DNA of 64,000 bases from CAIJXJ01 sp964445115 (GCA_964445115.1 CAYUJU010000008.1:1-64000); one strand, 5' to 3'. Positions 8,010 to 16,773 are shown, counted from the stretch's first letter. A program made the numbers and translations. The notes: generated from the sequence alone by a model not told the origin.

Positions 8010-10543
8010 GCCTGGCCCCCCGTTTGCAGACAGCCGCGCAGGGCCGCGGCCACTTCGGCGCCCTGCTGGTAACGTTGTTCCGGATCTTTGGTCAGCATGC
8101 GATCGACAATCGCCGCCAGGCAATCCGGCAGGTCAGGGTTGATGGTCTGGATGCCTGCGTGCGACTCATTCGCGATCTTGTACATCAGGGTAGCCATCGA
8201 GTCGCCGGTAAAGGGCAACTGGCCCGTGCTCAACTGATACAGCATCACGCCGAGGGAGAACAGGTCAGAACGGCCATCCACTTTCTTGCCGGACAACTGT
8301 TCCGGCGACATGTAGCTTGGCGTCCCCAGCACCATACCGGTCTTGGTCTTGGAAGAATCGGTGATGCGCGCGATACCGAAGTCGGTGACCTTCACGTTGC
8401 CCGTGTCCGCCTCGTACATGATGTTGGCCGGCTTAATGTCGCGGTGCACCACCTGATGCCCGTGCGCGTAGTCCAGCGCCTCGGCGACCTTGATCACGAT
8501 ATCCATCACCTTGTCGACCGGGAGCAGCCGTTCCTGCTTGGTGAACGGTGCCAGATCCTTGCCTTTGAGGAACTCCATGGCGATGTAGGCCAGATCATGT
8601 TCCTCGCCTGCATCATAAATCGTCACAATGTTGGGATGGTTCAGACGGCCGGCCGTTTCGGCCTCGCGGAAGAAGCGCGCCTTTACCTCTTCCAGTTCAT
8701 CGGGCTCAAACTCCTGCGACAGCGCCATGGTCTTGATGGCGACGACCCGGCTGATTTTCGGGTCCTTGCCCAGATAGACCACCCCCATCGCCCCCTTGCC
8801 TAGTTCTTTCTCGACCTGATAACGGCCCAGCATGGGTTTTTCTACCGTACCGTCATTGAGGATCATGGTCCCGGTATTGGTGCGGGCGCCGCCGGCACCA
8901 CCGAGAATGACAGTCTCTGCCATCGCACGGGAACGCACCAGCCTCTGGTCTACATCGCGGAACTTGGGGTTGTGCTGCGCGATGTAGCTGAACACGGACT
9001 CGGCCTTGTTGAACTGTCGTTTTCGCTCGAAATCCAGTGCCAAGTTGTAGAGTAGGTCCAGCAACGCATCGTCGACCGGGCACTTGCGGAAGCGGTCGAA
9101 CGCCATGTCCAGTTGCCCCTGCCCCTGGAACATCAGTCCCAGGTTACGGTTGCTCTCGGCTGAATCTGCCTCGGATTTTTCCTTGCCGCGTTCCGCGACC
9201 AGGAAGCGCTTGGTGGTCAGCAACGCATGGCCCACCACCAGCAAGGCTGCCGGCAACATCAACTGCAGCCACACGCCTTCACGGGTCATGAGCACGAAAT
9301 GGGTCGTCAACAAGGCTGTCAGCAGCACCAGCGAGACCCCTGCCGCGACGCCGGCACCCAGCCTCGGCAACAACAGCATCAGGTAGAGCGCCACCAGCAG
9401 CAAGGCGCCACGCTCGGCCCAGATGGCCCAGGCCGGCGCGACGAAGAAGTCCTCGTTCAGGATACTGGCGACCGAATGCGCCAGTGTCAGCACAGGGGCC
9501 ATCGCCGGCGAAATCGGAGTCACCTGGTTGGCGCCCACGCCAATCGCCGTCGCCCCGATGAGCACCACCTTGCCGAGGTACTTCTCGGCGGGAATGTTGC
9601 CGCTGTATACGTCGTAGAAGGAGTCAACCGCAAACGCCGGCTTGTCGCCCCGATCCGCGTAGAAGAACGTGTTCATCTGCAGCGCGCTGTCCGTTGCGAT
9701 ATTCAGACGGCCCAGTCGCACCCCCTCGCCCAGACGCACCTCGACCTGCTCCGGTTTGAGGTTGAGGAAACGCGCCGCGATCTGCAGGGAAAGCGAAGGG
9801 TAATAACTGGAGTAATGCCCGAGGACCAGCGGTTCAGCGCGAATCGCGCCGTCCACATCGGGACTGGTATTCAGGTGACCGATGGCCGCGGCCTTGGCGC
9901 CGATCTGCGGAATAGGCGGCAAGGCGTTCAGGGTGGGCAGAGGGAGCAGGCCGTTGGCCTCGGCATCGACGCGATCGAGCACCTTGGCAAGCGCCTGCCG
10001 GCTGACGTAGTCCGGCAAGGGGTGATCCGGATTGCCGCGCGGCTCGCCGATCACGAAAGGCATCGCGACTGCGACATTCCCGGCCTTTTCGACACTGCCG
10101 GCCAGCTTCGCGTCCGTATCGAGCGCCACCTCCGCCTCGCGCAGCATTGCCTCCAACTGCGCCGCCTCGGGTGCGACCGCGGGGATCGTAGAGGTCGAAA
10201 CGAACTGGGAAATTTTCTGGAGATGCGCCAACCCCGGGTCACGCTGGGGTTCGACGAAAAATACGGTATGGCCGATCACCTTTGCCTGCGCACTGGCCAG
10301 CAGGTCGATCATTCGGGCATGGATGTCACGGGGCCAGGGCCAGCGGCCCAGATTGGCGATGCTCCGGTCATCGATGGCGATGACTGCCACCTGATCGCCG
10401 GGCTGGCGGTCGGACGCCCTGACGCCGAGGTCGTAGGCTTTGCGCTCGAGCCCTTGCAGCAACTCGGACCCGCCAGAAAAAAGAAACAGGAGCGAGATCA
10501 AAAGCCCCGCGAACCAGTCTGTCTTCCAGAAGCTTTTTTTCAC
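8006..10543 (-). CDS. CHASE2-domain receptor Ser/Thr protein kinase (Hanks type)
   Basis: 845 aa. An N-terminal membrane helix (about 12-28) is followed by a large periplasmic CHASE2 sensor domain (about 30-340; IDDRSIANLGRWPWPR and VLIGATAIGVG are typical), then about three membrane helices (about 370-440). A short TPR-like stretch (about 465-530) links to a C-terminal kinase (573-845): G-loop GKGAMGVVY, VAIK lysine (about 604), HRDIKPAN (Asp about 702), DFG (about 721-723), GTPSYMSPEQ. All catalytic residues are kept. The order sensor-TM-kinase is the reverse of PknB-type kinases, whose kinase domain is N-terminal. The ligand is unknown. Transcription may start upstream of ribH; the 64-nt gap after nusB shows no clear promoter. 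Confidence 0.92.
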   Translation of the reverse strand: MKKSFWKTDWFAGLLISLLFLFSGGSELLQGLERKAYDLGVRASDRQPGDQVAVIAIDDRSIANLGRWPWPRDIHARMIDLLASAQAKVIGHTVFFVEPQRDPGLAHLQKISQFVSTSTIPAVAPEAAQLEAMLREAEVALDTDAKLAGSVEKAGNVAVAMPFVIGEPRGNPDHPLPDYVSRQALAKVLDRVDAEANGLLPLPTLNALPPIPQIGAKAAAIGHLNTSPDVDGAIRAEPLVLGHYSSYYPSLSLQIAARFLNLKPEQVEVRLGEGVRLGRLNIATDSALQMNTFFYADRGDKPAFAVDSFYDVYSGNIPAEKYLGKVVLIGATAIGVGANQVTPISPAMAPVLTLAHSVASILNEDFFVAPAWAIWAERGALLLVALYLMLLLPRLGAGVAAGVSLVLLTALLTTHFVLMTREGVWLQLMLPAALLVVGHALLTTKRFLVAERGKEKSEADSAESNRNLGLMFQGQGQLDMAFDRFRKCPVDDALLDLLYNLALDFERKRQFNKAESVFSYIAQHNPKFRDVDQRLVRSRAMAETVILGGAGGARTNTGTMILNDGTVEKPMLGRYQVEKELGKGAMGVVYLGKDPKISRVVAIKTMALSQEFEPDELEEVKARFFREAETAGRLNHPNIVTIYDAGEEHDLAYIAMEFLKGKDLAPFTKQERLLPVDKVMDIVIKVAEALDYAHGHQVVHRDIKPANIMYEADTGNVKVTDFGIARITDSSKTKTGMVLGTPSYMSPEQLSGKKVDGRSDLFSLGVMLYQLSTGQLPFTGDSMATLMYKIANESHAGIQTINPDLPDCLAAIVDRMLTKDPEQRYQQGAEVAAALRGCLQTGGQA

Positions 10544-10607
10544 GCGCCCCGCCCTTGGATTTTTTATATAGGCGTTGATCTTACACCGGTTTCACGGTGC
10601 AAAGAAG

Positions 10608-11078
10608 TCAGGGCTTGCCGCGCCCGATGCCGCCCTGCTTGACCTCATCCGGCCTGGCTTCGGCTGCCAGCTTGTCCAGCACACCGTTGACGAACTTGAA
10701 GCCGTCCGTGCCGCCGAAACGCTTCGCCAACTCCACCCCCTCGTTGATCGCGACGCGATAGGGAATACTCAGGTCGTGGATCAACTCGTACCCGGACAGG
10801 CACAGAATGGCATGCTCGACCGGGCTCAGTTCAGTCAGGGCGCGGTCCAGCAAGGGTGCGATGCGGGCCTCCAGCGCGGCGCGTTCGGCCACCACCCCTT
10901 CCAGCAGGCCCTTGAAGTAATCCACATCCGCACGGGCGTAGTCCTCATCCTCGGCCAGATTGCGCAAGGTCTCACGCAGGTCGGATTCGGACAGGATCTG
11001 GCTGTAAAGCCCCTTGAGCACCAACTCGCGGGATTTGCGACGGTTCTGCCCCGCCTTGGGCGTTTTTTTCTCGGTCAT
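10608..11078 (-). CDS. nusB: Transcription antitermination factor NusB
   Basis: 156 aa, the usual size. NusB pairs with NusE (S10) on boxA RNA during rRNA antitermination. Seen: the N-terminal RRKSRELVLKGLYSQ helix and the C-terminal PYRVAINEGVELAKRFGG and KFVNGVLDKL helices typical of the all-alpha NusB fold, with basic extensions at both ends. The start overlaps the ribH stop by 4 nt; the ribH-nusB pair is widely conserved. Confidence 0.96.
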   Translation of the reverse strand: MTEKKTPKAGQNRRKSRELVLKGLYSQILSESDLRETLRNLAEDEDYARADVDYFKGLLEGVVAERAALEARIAPLLDRALTELSPVEHAILCLSGYELIHDLSIPYRVAINEGVELAKRFGGTDGFKFVNGVLDKLAAEARPDEVKQGGIGRGKP

Positions 11079-11524
11079 ATCGATTTCAACAAGTGAACCA
11101 TTTCCACGACCACAGCGGCCGCCTCAGCGCCCTTGACCGACATGCGCACCAGCGCCTGGTCGTCATTGTCCGTAGTCAGGATGGCGTTGGCGATGGGCAC
11201 GCCAGTTTTCAGCTGCACTTCCGAAATGCCACGGGCAGACTCGTTGGATACCACCTCGAAATGGTAGGTGTCACCGCGAATCACAGCCCCCAGCGCGATC
11301 AGCCCGTCGAACTTGCCGCTTTGTGCCATATGCTGCAGCACCAGCGGCGATTCTAGCGCTCCCGGCACGGAGGTGAGCACAACGTCACTGTCCGCCACGC
11401 CCAGCTTGCGCAGTTCGGCAACACAGGCACCGAGCAGACCATCACCGATCTCTTGATTGAAGCGGGACAGCACGATGCCGATGCGCAAGCCCTGTCCCGC
11501 AAGATTTTGTTCGATTTCTTTCAT
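11075..11524 (-). CDS. ribH: 6,7-dimethyl-8-ribityllumazine synthase
   Basis: 149 aa. Condenses 5-amino-6-ribitylaminouracil with 3,4-dihydroxybutanone-4-phosphate in the penultimate step of riboflavin synthesis; it normally forms an icosahedral or pentameric shell. Motifs: SRFNQEIGDGLL, VPGALESPLV, ALGAVIRGDTYHFEVV (catalytic His) and LTTDNDDQAL. It is the first gene of the - strand run that continues through nusB into the signalling genes. No FMN riboswitch is recognisable upstream. Confidence 0.96.
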   Translation of the reverse strand: MKEIEQNLAGQGLRIGIVLSRFNQEIGDGLLGACVAELRKLGVADSDVVLTSVPGALESPLVLQHMAQSGKFDGLIALGAVIRGDTYHFEVVSNESARGISEVQLKTGVPIANAILTTDNDDQALVRMSVKGAEAAAVVVEMVHLLKSI

Positions 11525-11869
11525 AGACTCTCAATTCCCGAATGATGGCCATGCCGCGTTGCGGAAGACATTGCCTTTCCGTGCCAGCAAGGCATTGGAT
11601 GCGACTGATACAGAATGGCGCGAATTCTACCATGCCAAGCCTATTCCGACTGAAAACCCTGTCAAATCAATCAGTCCCACAAACCGGAGTAGTACTTGCC
11701 TTGTCAAGGCCCAGCAAGGCATGGCCATACAGGCCAGAAACTTCGCCGCAACATTCTGAATATGCATTCAGATTTAGTGCTCACATTGATACCGAAATAC
11801 TGTTGTCCTGTCAGGTTGAACAAGATACTTTGGTCACGTACGAGCCAACCACGTCAATGTATCTCTACG
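11525..11869. other. 345-nt intergenic region between divergent ribH and the winged-helix gene
   Basis: No convincing gene is seen. It should hold the promoters of ribH (leftward) and of the regulator (rightward). Several short frames cross it in all three + frames, but none has a ribosome site or a recognisable product. It is AT-richer than the flanking genes towards its right end. Confidence 0.5.
11624..11629 (-). promoter_or_regulatory. Possible -10 element of the ribH promoter
   Basis: Read on the - strand this is TAGAAT, about 95 nt upstream of the ribH ATG, in a short AT-rich patch within GC-rich DNA. A -35 element is poorly defined (weak TCAGTC-like hexamer 18 nt upstream). Tentative. 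Confidence 0.3.
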
Positions 11870-12223
11870 ATGAATACGTATAAAAAACTTAAGCAAATCA
11901 GGTCATTGATTGCACGACTGCCAAGGCTTAAGAGCTACAAGGACTTCGATATCGCGGTGGAAATCGGATATCACCAACGCTCGGGGGCACCGCTGACCCT
12001 CAAGCGGCTTCTGCTATTGGACATTGCCCCAGCTGCCACCGTCCGGCGTCATCTCAGCCGTATGGTGCGAGAAGGCACAATCACCAAGATAATTCCGCCG
12101 AACGATCACCGTACTGCGCATTTCATGCTGAGTGAGGACACCATGCACGCGCTAGATCTATGTCTGGAAAAAATCCAAGGAACGTTGTGCGAATCGGCTG
12201 AGGGGCGCCGCAAAGATGATTGA
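11870..12223 (+). CDS. Small winged-helix (MarR-like) DNA-binding protein
   Basis: 117 aa from the ATG at 11870 (MNTYKKLKQIR). The frame extends upstream to 11696, but that part is low-complexity and lacks a recognisable fold. The core (about 30-100) reads as a winged helix-turn-helix: TLKRLLLLDIAPAATVRRHLSRM is helix-turn-recognition helix, followed by the wing GTITKIIPPNDHRTAHFML, as in MarR-type and related regulators. No ligand domain is seen. It overlaps the next small gene by 8 nt. It faces the OFA-transporter pair and could regulate it (inference). Confidence 0.65.
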   Translation: MNTYKKLKQIRSLIARLPRLKSYKDFDIAVEIGYHQRSGAPLTLKRLLLLDIAPAATVRRHLSRMVREGTITKIIPPNDHRTAHFMLSEDTMHALDLCLEKIQGTLCESAEGRRKDD

Positions 12224-12449
12224 TACTCGTCGAAAGGCGAGACTGGGAGAGTTGCTCGCCACCCAGGGCAAGGTACAGTCCCTGACCTCCCTTCCGGGGG
12301 CGAGTCCTGACGAACCGTGCATGGTATTGGCGACCATGGAAAACCCTCAGGATGCCACCAGGCTCTACCAGAAATTCGGCTTCCAACCATTCGGGTATAA
12401 CTCCCTGATCATCAGCGCGAGCTGGCTGGAATCCAACCTGACCGCGTGA
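12216..12449 (+). CDS. Small protein of unknown function, coupled to the winged-helix gene
   Basis: 77 aa; starts inside the last codons of the upstream regulator, which suggests translational coupling. The segment DATRLYQKFGFQPF resembles the C-terminal 'A--LY-K-GF' element of GNAT acetyltransferases, but the acetyl-CoA-binding part is absent, so it could be a remnant or an independent small protein. It ends 10 nt before the convergent transporter-subunit gene. Function not recognised. Confidence 0.5.
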   Translation: MIDTRRKARLGELLATQGKVQSLTSLPGASPDEPCMVLATMENPQDATRLYQKFGFQPFGYNSLIISASWLESNLTA

Positions 12450-12459
12450 CGGCTTCAGC

Positions 12460-12585
12460 CTATTGAAACAACGCGCTGGCCTTCTTGAACGTCTGGTAGA
12501 CGCCCCACGCCAGCGGCACCAGGACGTAGGCCCAGAACAGCACCAAGAGCAGCGTGTGTTTTTCGGTTGTTTCAACGGATTCCAT
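12460..12585 (-). CDS. MFS transporter small subunit (41-aa single-span membrane protein)
   Basis: A very short gene: ATG at 12585, stop TAG at 12460-12462. The product begins MESVETTEKH and then has one hydrophobic helix (TLLLVLFWAYVLVPLAWGVY) and ends in a short basic/polar tail. The sequence and position, 4 nt after the stop of an OFA-family MFS carrier, match the small proteins annotated as MFS transporter small subunits beside oxalate/formate-antiporter-like genes. It probably associates with the carrier in the inner membrane. Confidence 0.75.
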   Translation of the reverse strand: MESVETTEKHTLLLVLFWAYVLVPLAWGVYQTFKKASALFQ

Positions 12586-12589
12586 GGCG

Positions 12590-13960
12590 TTACCCCTGTA
12601 ATGGATCATCGACTTCGTCGTGCTTCATGTAATGGTGCTCCTGCACTTCGCGCATCAACAGGTTGCACACAAACCCTACGGCCAGAAGACAGGCCATGAT
12701 GTAGAGGGTGGTGGTATAGGCATCCGCCTTGGCCACGCCCTGCCCGATCTGGTACTCCCGGATGTAGTTCACTAATACCGGCCCCAGCACGCCAGCCGTG
12801 GCCCACGCCGTCAGCAGTCGTCCATGGATGCCGCCGACGAATCGCGTACCGAAGATATCCGCCAGGTACGCTGGAATCGTGGCAAACCCTCCCCCGTACA
12901 TGCTCATGATCACCGCCGATGCCGCAATGAACAGGATCACGTTGCCCTGCCCGCTGAAGCTCGGCAACATGGAGTACAGAAATGTCCCCAGCGCGAAGAA
13001 CAGGAAGTAGGTGTTCTGGCGACCGAGGTAATCGGAGGCGGAAGACCAGACGAAACGTCCGCCCATATTGAACAGGCTCAACAGCCCGACAAAACCGGCG
13101 GCCGCCTCCGGTGTAATGCTGCCCTTGAACATTTCCTGGATCATCACCGAAGCCTGACCAAGGATGCCGATGCCAGCCGTCACGTTGAGGCAGAGAATCA
13201 GCCACAGCAGGTAGAACTGCGGGGTCTTCAGCGCTTGGTCGATATGCACATGGCGCTGCGTCACCATCTTTTTCGTTTCGGCAGGTGGCGTCCAGCCCGC
13301 CGGCTTCCAGTCCGCAGGCGGAATGCGGATGGCGAGGGAGCAGATGACCATGGAGACAAAGTACACCACCCCCATGACGACGAAAGCCTCCATCACGCCG
13401 ACCGAGGTTTCGCTCTGGAAATGCTTCATCAGGGCGACCCCCAGCGGCGCACCGATCATGGCCCCACCGCCGAACCCCATGATCGCCATGCCGGTCGCCA
13501 TGCCCCGATGATCGGGAAACCACTTGATCAGGGTCGACACCGGCGAAACGTACCCGAGCCCCAGACCACAGCCGCCCAGCACGCCGTAGCCTAAATAGAT
13601 CAACCAGATCTGGTGGGTATGCACGCCAATCGCAGAGAGGAGAAAGCCGCCGCCGAACAGGCAGGCCGCAGTGAACATGGTGCGGCGTGGGCCGACTTTT
13701 TCCAGCCACTTGCCCCCGAACGCCGCGGAGAGCCCGAGAAACACGATGGCGAGGCTATAAATCCAGCCAATCGTGGTCAGCTTCCAGTCATCCGGGACCG
13801 AGGTGGAAACGCCGATAACGCGGGTCAAGGGCTCGTTGAACACACTGAAGGCATACGCCTGACCGATACAGAGATGCACCGCCAGCGCTGCCGGAGGAAT
13901 CAGCCATCGGTTGTAGCGACGATGGGCGGTGATCCGTTCCTTCGAGAAAAAACCAGACAT
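12590..13960 (-). CDS. MFS transporter of the oxalate/formate antiporter (OFA) family
   Basis: 456 aa with about 12 hydrophobic helices and a central cytoplasmic loop (around 220-245). Recognisable OFA features: WLIPPAALAVHLCIGQAYAFSVF in the first helix, GGCGLGLGYVSPVSTLIKWFPDHRG in the middle of the N-half, and GGGFATIPAYLADIFG in the C-half. The ATG at 13960 is chosen because the strong ribosome site (GGGAGGAGAGGG) lies just before it and inside the longer frame from 13984. The substrate is probably a mono- or dicarboxylate; which one cannot be told. No oxalate-degrading enzymes are nearby. Confidence 0.85.
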   Translation of the reverse strand: MSGFFSKERITAHRRYNRWLIPPAALAVHLCIGQAYAFSVFNEPLTRVIGVSTSVPDDWKLTTIGWIYSLAIVFLGLSAAFGGKWLEKVGPRRTMFTAACLFGGGFLLSAIGVHTHQIWLIYLGYGVLGGCGLGLGYVSPVSTLIKWFPDHRGMATGMAIMGFGGGAMIGAPLGVALMKHFQSETSVGVMEAFVVMGVVYFVSMVICSLAIRIPPADWKPAGWTPPAETKKMVTQRHVHIDQALKTPQFYLLWLILCLNVTAGIGILGQASVMIQEMFKGSITPEAAAGFVGLLSLFNMGGRFVWSSASDYLGRQNTYFLFFALGTFLYSMLPSFSGQGNVILFIAASAVIMSMYGGGFATIPAYLADIFGTRFVGGIHGRLLTAWATAGVLGPVLVNYIREYQIGQGVAKADAYTTTLYIMACLLAVGFVCNLLMREVQEHHYMKHDEVDDPLQG

Positions 13961-14132
13961 TCCCTCTCCTCCCTTGCGTGACACAATTGATGAGACGGGC
14001 GGTGCTTGGCCGCCACATTTTAGGAACCTGATTCAACAGGCTTTTGCACGGGCAATCATGGTACAGATTGATGGGATTGGCAATGCCTCAGTTTCAATGC
14101 GGTGGCAAAGCGATGCTTGCTGAAATCGGCGC

Positions 14133-15788
14133 TTAGTTCGCCAACATTTCCGTCGCGTGCTGGCGCGTGGTTGCCGTGATCTCCACGCCGCCCAGCATAC
14201 GGGCGATTTCCTCGACCCGCGCTTCCGGCGTCAGCGCCTCGATGCGACTCAAGGTCTGCCCATCGAGATGAGATTTGCTGACGCGGAAATGATGCGTGCC
14301 CTGCGCCGCCACTTGAGGCAAGTGAGTGATCACCAACACCTGCCGGGAGGCGCCAAGCGCCTTGAGCAACTGGCCGACGACTTCCGCCACGCCCCCGCCG
14401 ATGCCCACATCCACTTCATCGAAAATCATGGTCGGGGTTTCGCCCTGTTGCGCGGTAATCACGCGAATGGCCAGACTGATACGCGACAGTTCGCCGCCGG
14501 AAGCGACCTTGCTCAGCGGGCGTGGCGCAACCCCGGCATGGCCGGCGACGAGGAACTCGATCTGCTCCAGACCGGCGGCGCTGCCCGCTTCGTCTGGGGT
14601 CAGCGCAATTTCGAACCGCCCGCCGGAGAGCGACAACCGTTGCATTTCCGCCGTCACCAGTTCGCTCAGTCGGGCGGCAGCTGTCCGACGCCGCTCGCTC
14701 AGTTGCCTCGCCTCGGCCAGATAGGCGTCACGCGCTGCCTGCTCTTCCCGCGCCAGCGCGCCATCGTCGCCGGCGCGTTCCAGTTCAGCCATGCGTGTCT
14801 GCCAGCCCACCAGCAGCGCCGCCAACTCTTCGGGGCGCACCCGATACTTACGACCCGCGCCATGCATGGCCTGTATGCGCGAATCGACCTCGTTCAGTCG
14901 TTGCGGGTCGAGTTCCGCCCGGTTGAGGTATCGATTCAGGAAACGGTCTGCCTCTTCGATCTGGATCACCGCGGCGTCGAGTGCATCCAGGGCCTCGCGC
15001 ATGGCAGGATCGTATTCGCACAGTTCCTGCAGTTGATGCTGTGCCGTATACAGTTGCCGTAAGGCTGCCATTTCGTTTTCGGAGAGCAATTCACGGCAGG
15101 CCTCTCCTCCCGCCAGCAGGCTGGCCGCGTGAGACAGGCGGCTATGCTCCTGCTGCAGCGACTCCCATTCCTCCGCACTGGGATTAAGTTGCTGCAGCTC
15201 CCGCACCTGATCACGCAACACAGCCAGCTCCTCGGCATAGGCTGCCGCGTTCTGTTCCATTTCCAGCCGCTGCTGATGCAATTTTCGCCAATGTTGGTAA
15301 GTGTTCGCTACGCGCCCCGCGAGCGCCGCAGCTTCCGCGAATTCATCCAGCAGGTCGCGCTGGGTTGCAGCTTTCAGCAGGGAGTGATGGGCGTGTTGGC
15401 TGTAGATATCGACCAGAAACTCGCCAGCCTCGCGCAACTGCTGCATGGTCGCGGAGACGCCGTTGATGAAGGCGCGCGAACGCCCATCGGCGTAAAGGAT
15501 ACGGCGCATCATGCACGTGCTATCTTCGCCTTCCAGCGCGTTGCCTTCGAGCCAGACACGCAACTGCGGCAGGCCGGCGATGGAAAACTCCACGCTGATC
15601 TCGGCTTTTTCGCATCCCTGGCGCACCATGCCGGATTCGCCCCGCGCCCCGAGGGCCAGAGACAGCGCATCGATGAGGATGGATTTGCCGGCGCCAGTCT
15701 CGCCGGTCAGCACGCTGAAGCCGTTGGGGAATTCCAGTTCCAGACGGTCGACGATAACGAAGTCGCGCAGGGACAGCGAGGTCAGCAT
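14133..15788 (-). CDS. recN: DNA repair protein RecN
   Basis: 551 aa SMC-like ATPase acting in double-strand-break repair. N-terminal MLTSLSLRDFVIVDRLELEF and Walker A GETGAGKS (about 30-37); a long coiled-coil middle (about 150-370); C-terminal ABC signature (LSKVASGGELSRISLAI) and Walker B (MIFDEVDVGIGG). Length and motifs are normal. It lies 4 nt after nadK, a common pairing. Confidence 0.96.
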   Translation of the reverse strand: MLTSLSLRDFVIVDRLELEFPNGFSVLTGETGAGKSILIDALSLALGARGESGMVRQGCEKAEISVEFSIAGLPQLRVWLEGNALEGEDSTCMMRRILYADGRSRAFINGVSATMQQLREAGEFLVDIYSQHAHHSLLKAATQRDLLDEFAEAAALAGRVANTYQHWRKLHQQRLEMEQNAAAYAEELAVLRDQVRELQQLNPSAEEWESLQQEHSRLSHAASLLAGGEACRELLSENEMAALRQLYTAQHQLQELCEYDPAMREALDALDAAVIQIEEADRFLNRYLNRAELDPQRLNEVDSRIQAMHGAGRKYRVRPEELAALLVGWQTRMAELERAGDDGALAREEQAARDAYLAEARQLSERRRTAAARLSELVTAEMQRLSLSGGRFEIALTPDEAGSAAGLEQIEFLVAGHAGVAPRPLSKVASGGELSRISLAIRVITAQQGETPTMIFDEVDVGIGGGVAEVVGQLLKALGASRQVLVITHLPQVAAQGTHHFRVSKSHLDGQTLSRIEALTPEARVEEIARMLGGVEITATTRQHATEMLAN

Positions 15789-15792
15789 GGCA

Positions 15793-16656
15793 TCAGCCCC
15801 AGTTCAACTTTTCGCGCAGCATGGCATAGTGGCTGTGGCCATGCGGATGCAACAGCGTCAAACAGTGATCTAGACGCTGCACGAACAGCTTGTCGCCGCA
15901 ATTCAGCGCAGTCTGCAGTTGGCCATCGAAATGCACGAAAGCATCTGCAGCATGCACCAACGTGATCTCCACCAGACTGCCACCGTTGATGGCAAAGGGT
16001 CGGTTGGACAAAGTATGCGGACACACCGGCACCAAGGCGATCGCATCGAGCGTCGGGTGCAACAACGGGCCGCCGGCAGACAATGCATACGCCGTGGTGC
16101 CGGTCGGGGTGGCGATGATCAACCCGTCGGACCGCTGGCGGTGGACGAATTCGCCATCGATGGTGAGCTCCAGTTCGATCAACCGGGCGGTCCCGCCCTT
16201 GCTGATCACCACGTCGTTCACGGCGCGCCCCTTGTGCGTCACCACGCCATCGCGCACCAGACTGGCCCCGAGCAGAGTCCGGCGCTCGCGCACAAACTCA
16301 CCTTCCAGCATCTTGCCGATCAACTCCAGCATGCTGTCAGTCGTCAGGTCAGTCAGGAAGCCGAGTCGCCCTTTGTTGACGCCGATCAGAGGAATGTCAT
16401 GATCGACCAGCTCCCGCGCCACCATCAGCATGGTGCCATCACCACCCAGCACGATCGCCAAATCGGCTCGCCCTGCCAACTCGGAGAGTGCCACAGGAGG
16501 ATATCCATCAAGCCCAAGGTGCTCAGCCGTGAGGGACTCGATCAGCACGGCTATCCCTCTGCCCTCGAGAAACCTGGCAAGACTCAGCAAGTGCTCCCGA
16601 ATCAGGGGATTGGTGATCTTGCCGATCAGCACGACCGTCTGGAATACGTTTTTCAT
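15793..16656 (-). CDS. nadK: NAD kinase
   Basis: 287 aa. Phosphorylates NAD to NADP. Motifs: the GGDGTML diphosphate loop, NKGRLGFLTD, the NDVVISKG substrate segment and the glycine-rich GTTAYALSAGGPL. Genes nadK and recN form a two-gene operon divergent from the sulfatase gene; in many bacteria hrcA, nadK and recN lie close together, as here (hrcA is 2.8 kb away). Confidence 0.96.
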   Translation of the reverse strand: MKNVFQTVVLIGKITNPLIREHLLSLARFLEGRGIAVLIESLTAEHLGLDGYPPVALSELAGRADLAIVLGGDGTMLMVARELVDHDIPLIGVNKGRLGFLTDLTTDSMLELIGKMLEGEFVRERRTLLGASLVRDGVVTHKGRAVNDVVISKGGTARLIELELTIDGEFVHRQRSDGLIIATPTGTTAYALSAGGPLLHPTLDAIALVPVCPHTLSNRPFAINGGSLVEITLVHAADAFVHFDGQLQTALNCGDKLFVQRLDHCLTLLHPHGHSHYAMLREKLNWG

Positions 16657-16722
16657 GGGCGAATTAAAGCATAAAACGCGCCCTTACGGCAGGCGTGAGA
16701 ACTTGTCACGCAGATCGCTGTC

Positions 16723-16749
16723 TTGGCTAGGTCGATCACGCGCTAGAAT
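16723..16749 (+). promoter_or_regulatory. Probable sigma-70-type promoter of the sulfatase gene
   Basis: TTGGCT (16723-16728) and TAGAAT (16744-16749) with a 15-nt spacer, 24 nt before the ATG at 16774, in the divergent gap with nadK. The spacer is a little short; a hexamer shifted by one gives 16 nt. Confidence 0.45.
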
Positions 16750-16773
16750 ACCGAAAACAAGAGAATCCGCCCC

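Noticed and set aside
9227..10642. 471-codon open frame on the + strand opposite the kinase gene
   Set aside because: Same reason; Gln/Arg/His-rich with no domain, while the CHASE2-kinase reading is unambiguous.
11525..11700. FMN riboswitch before ribH
   Set aside because: No recognisable conserved RFN-element sequences; the leader is short and lacks the expected helices.
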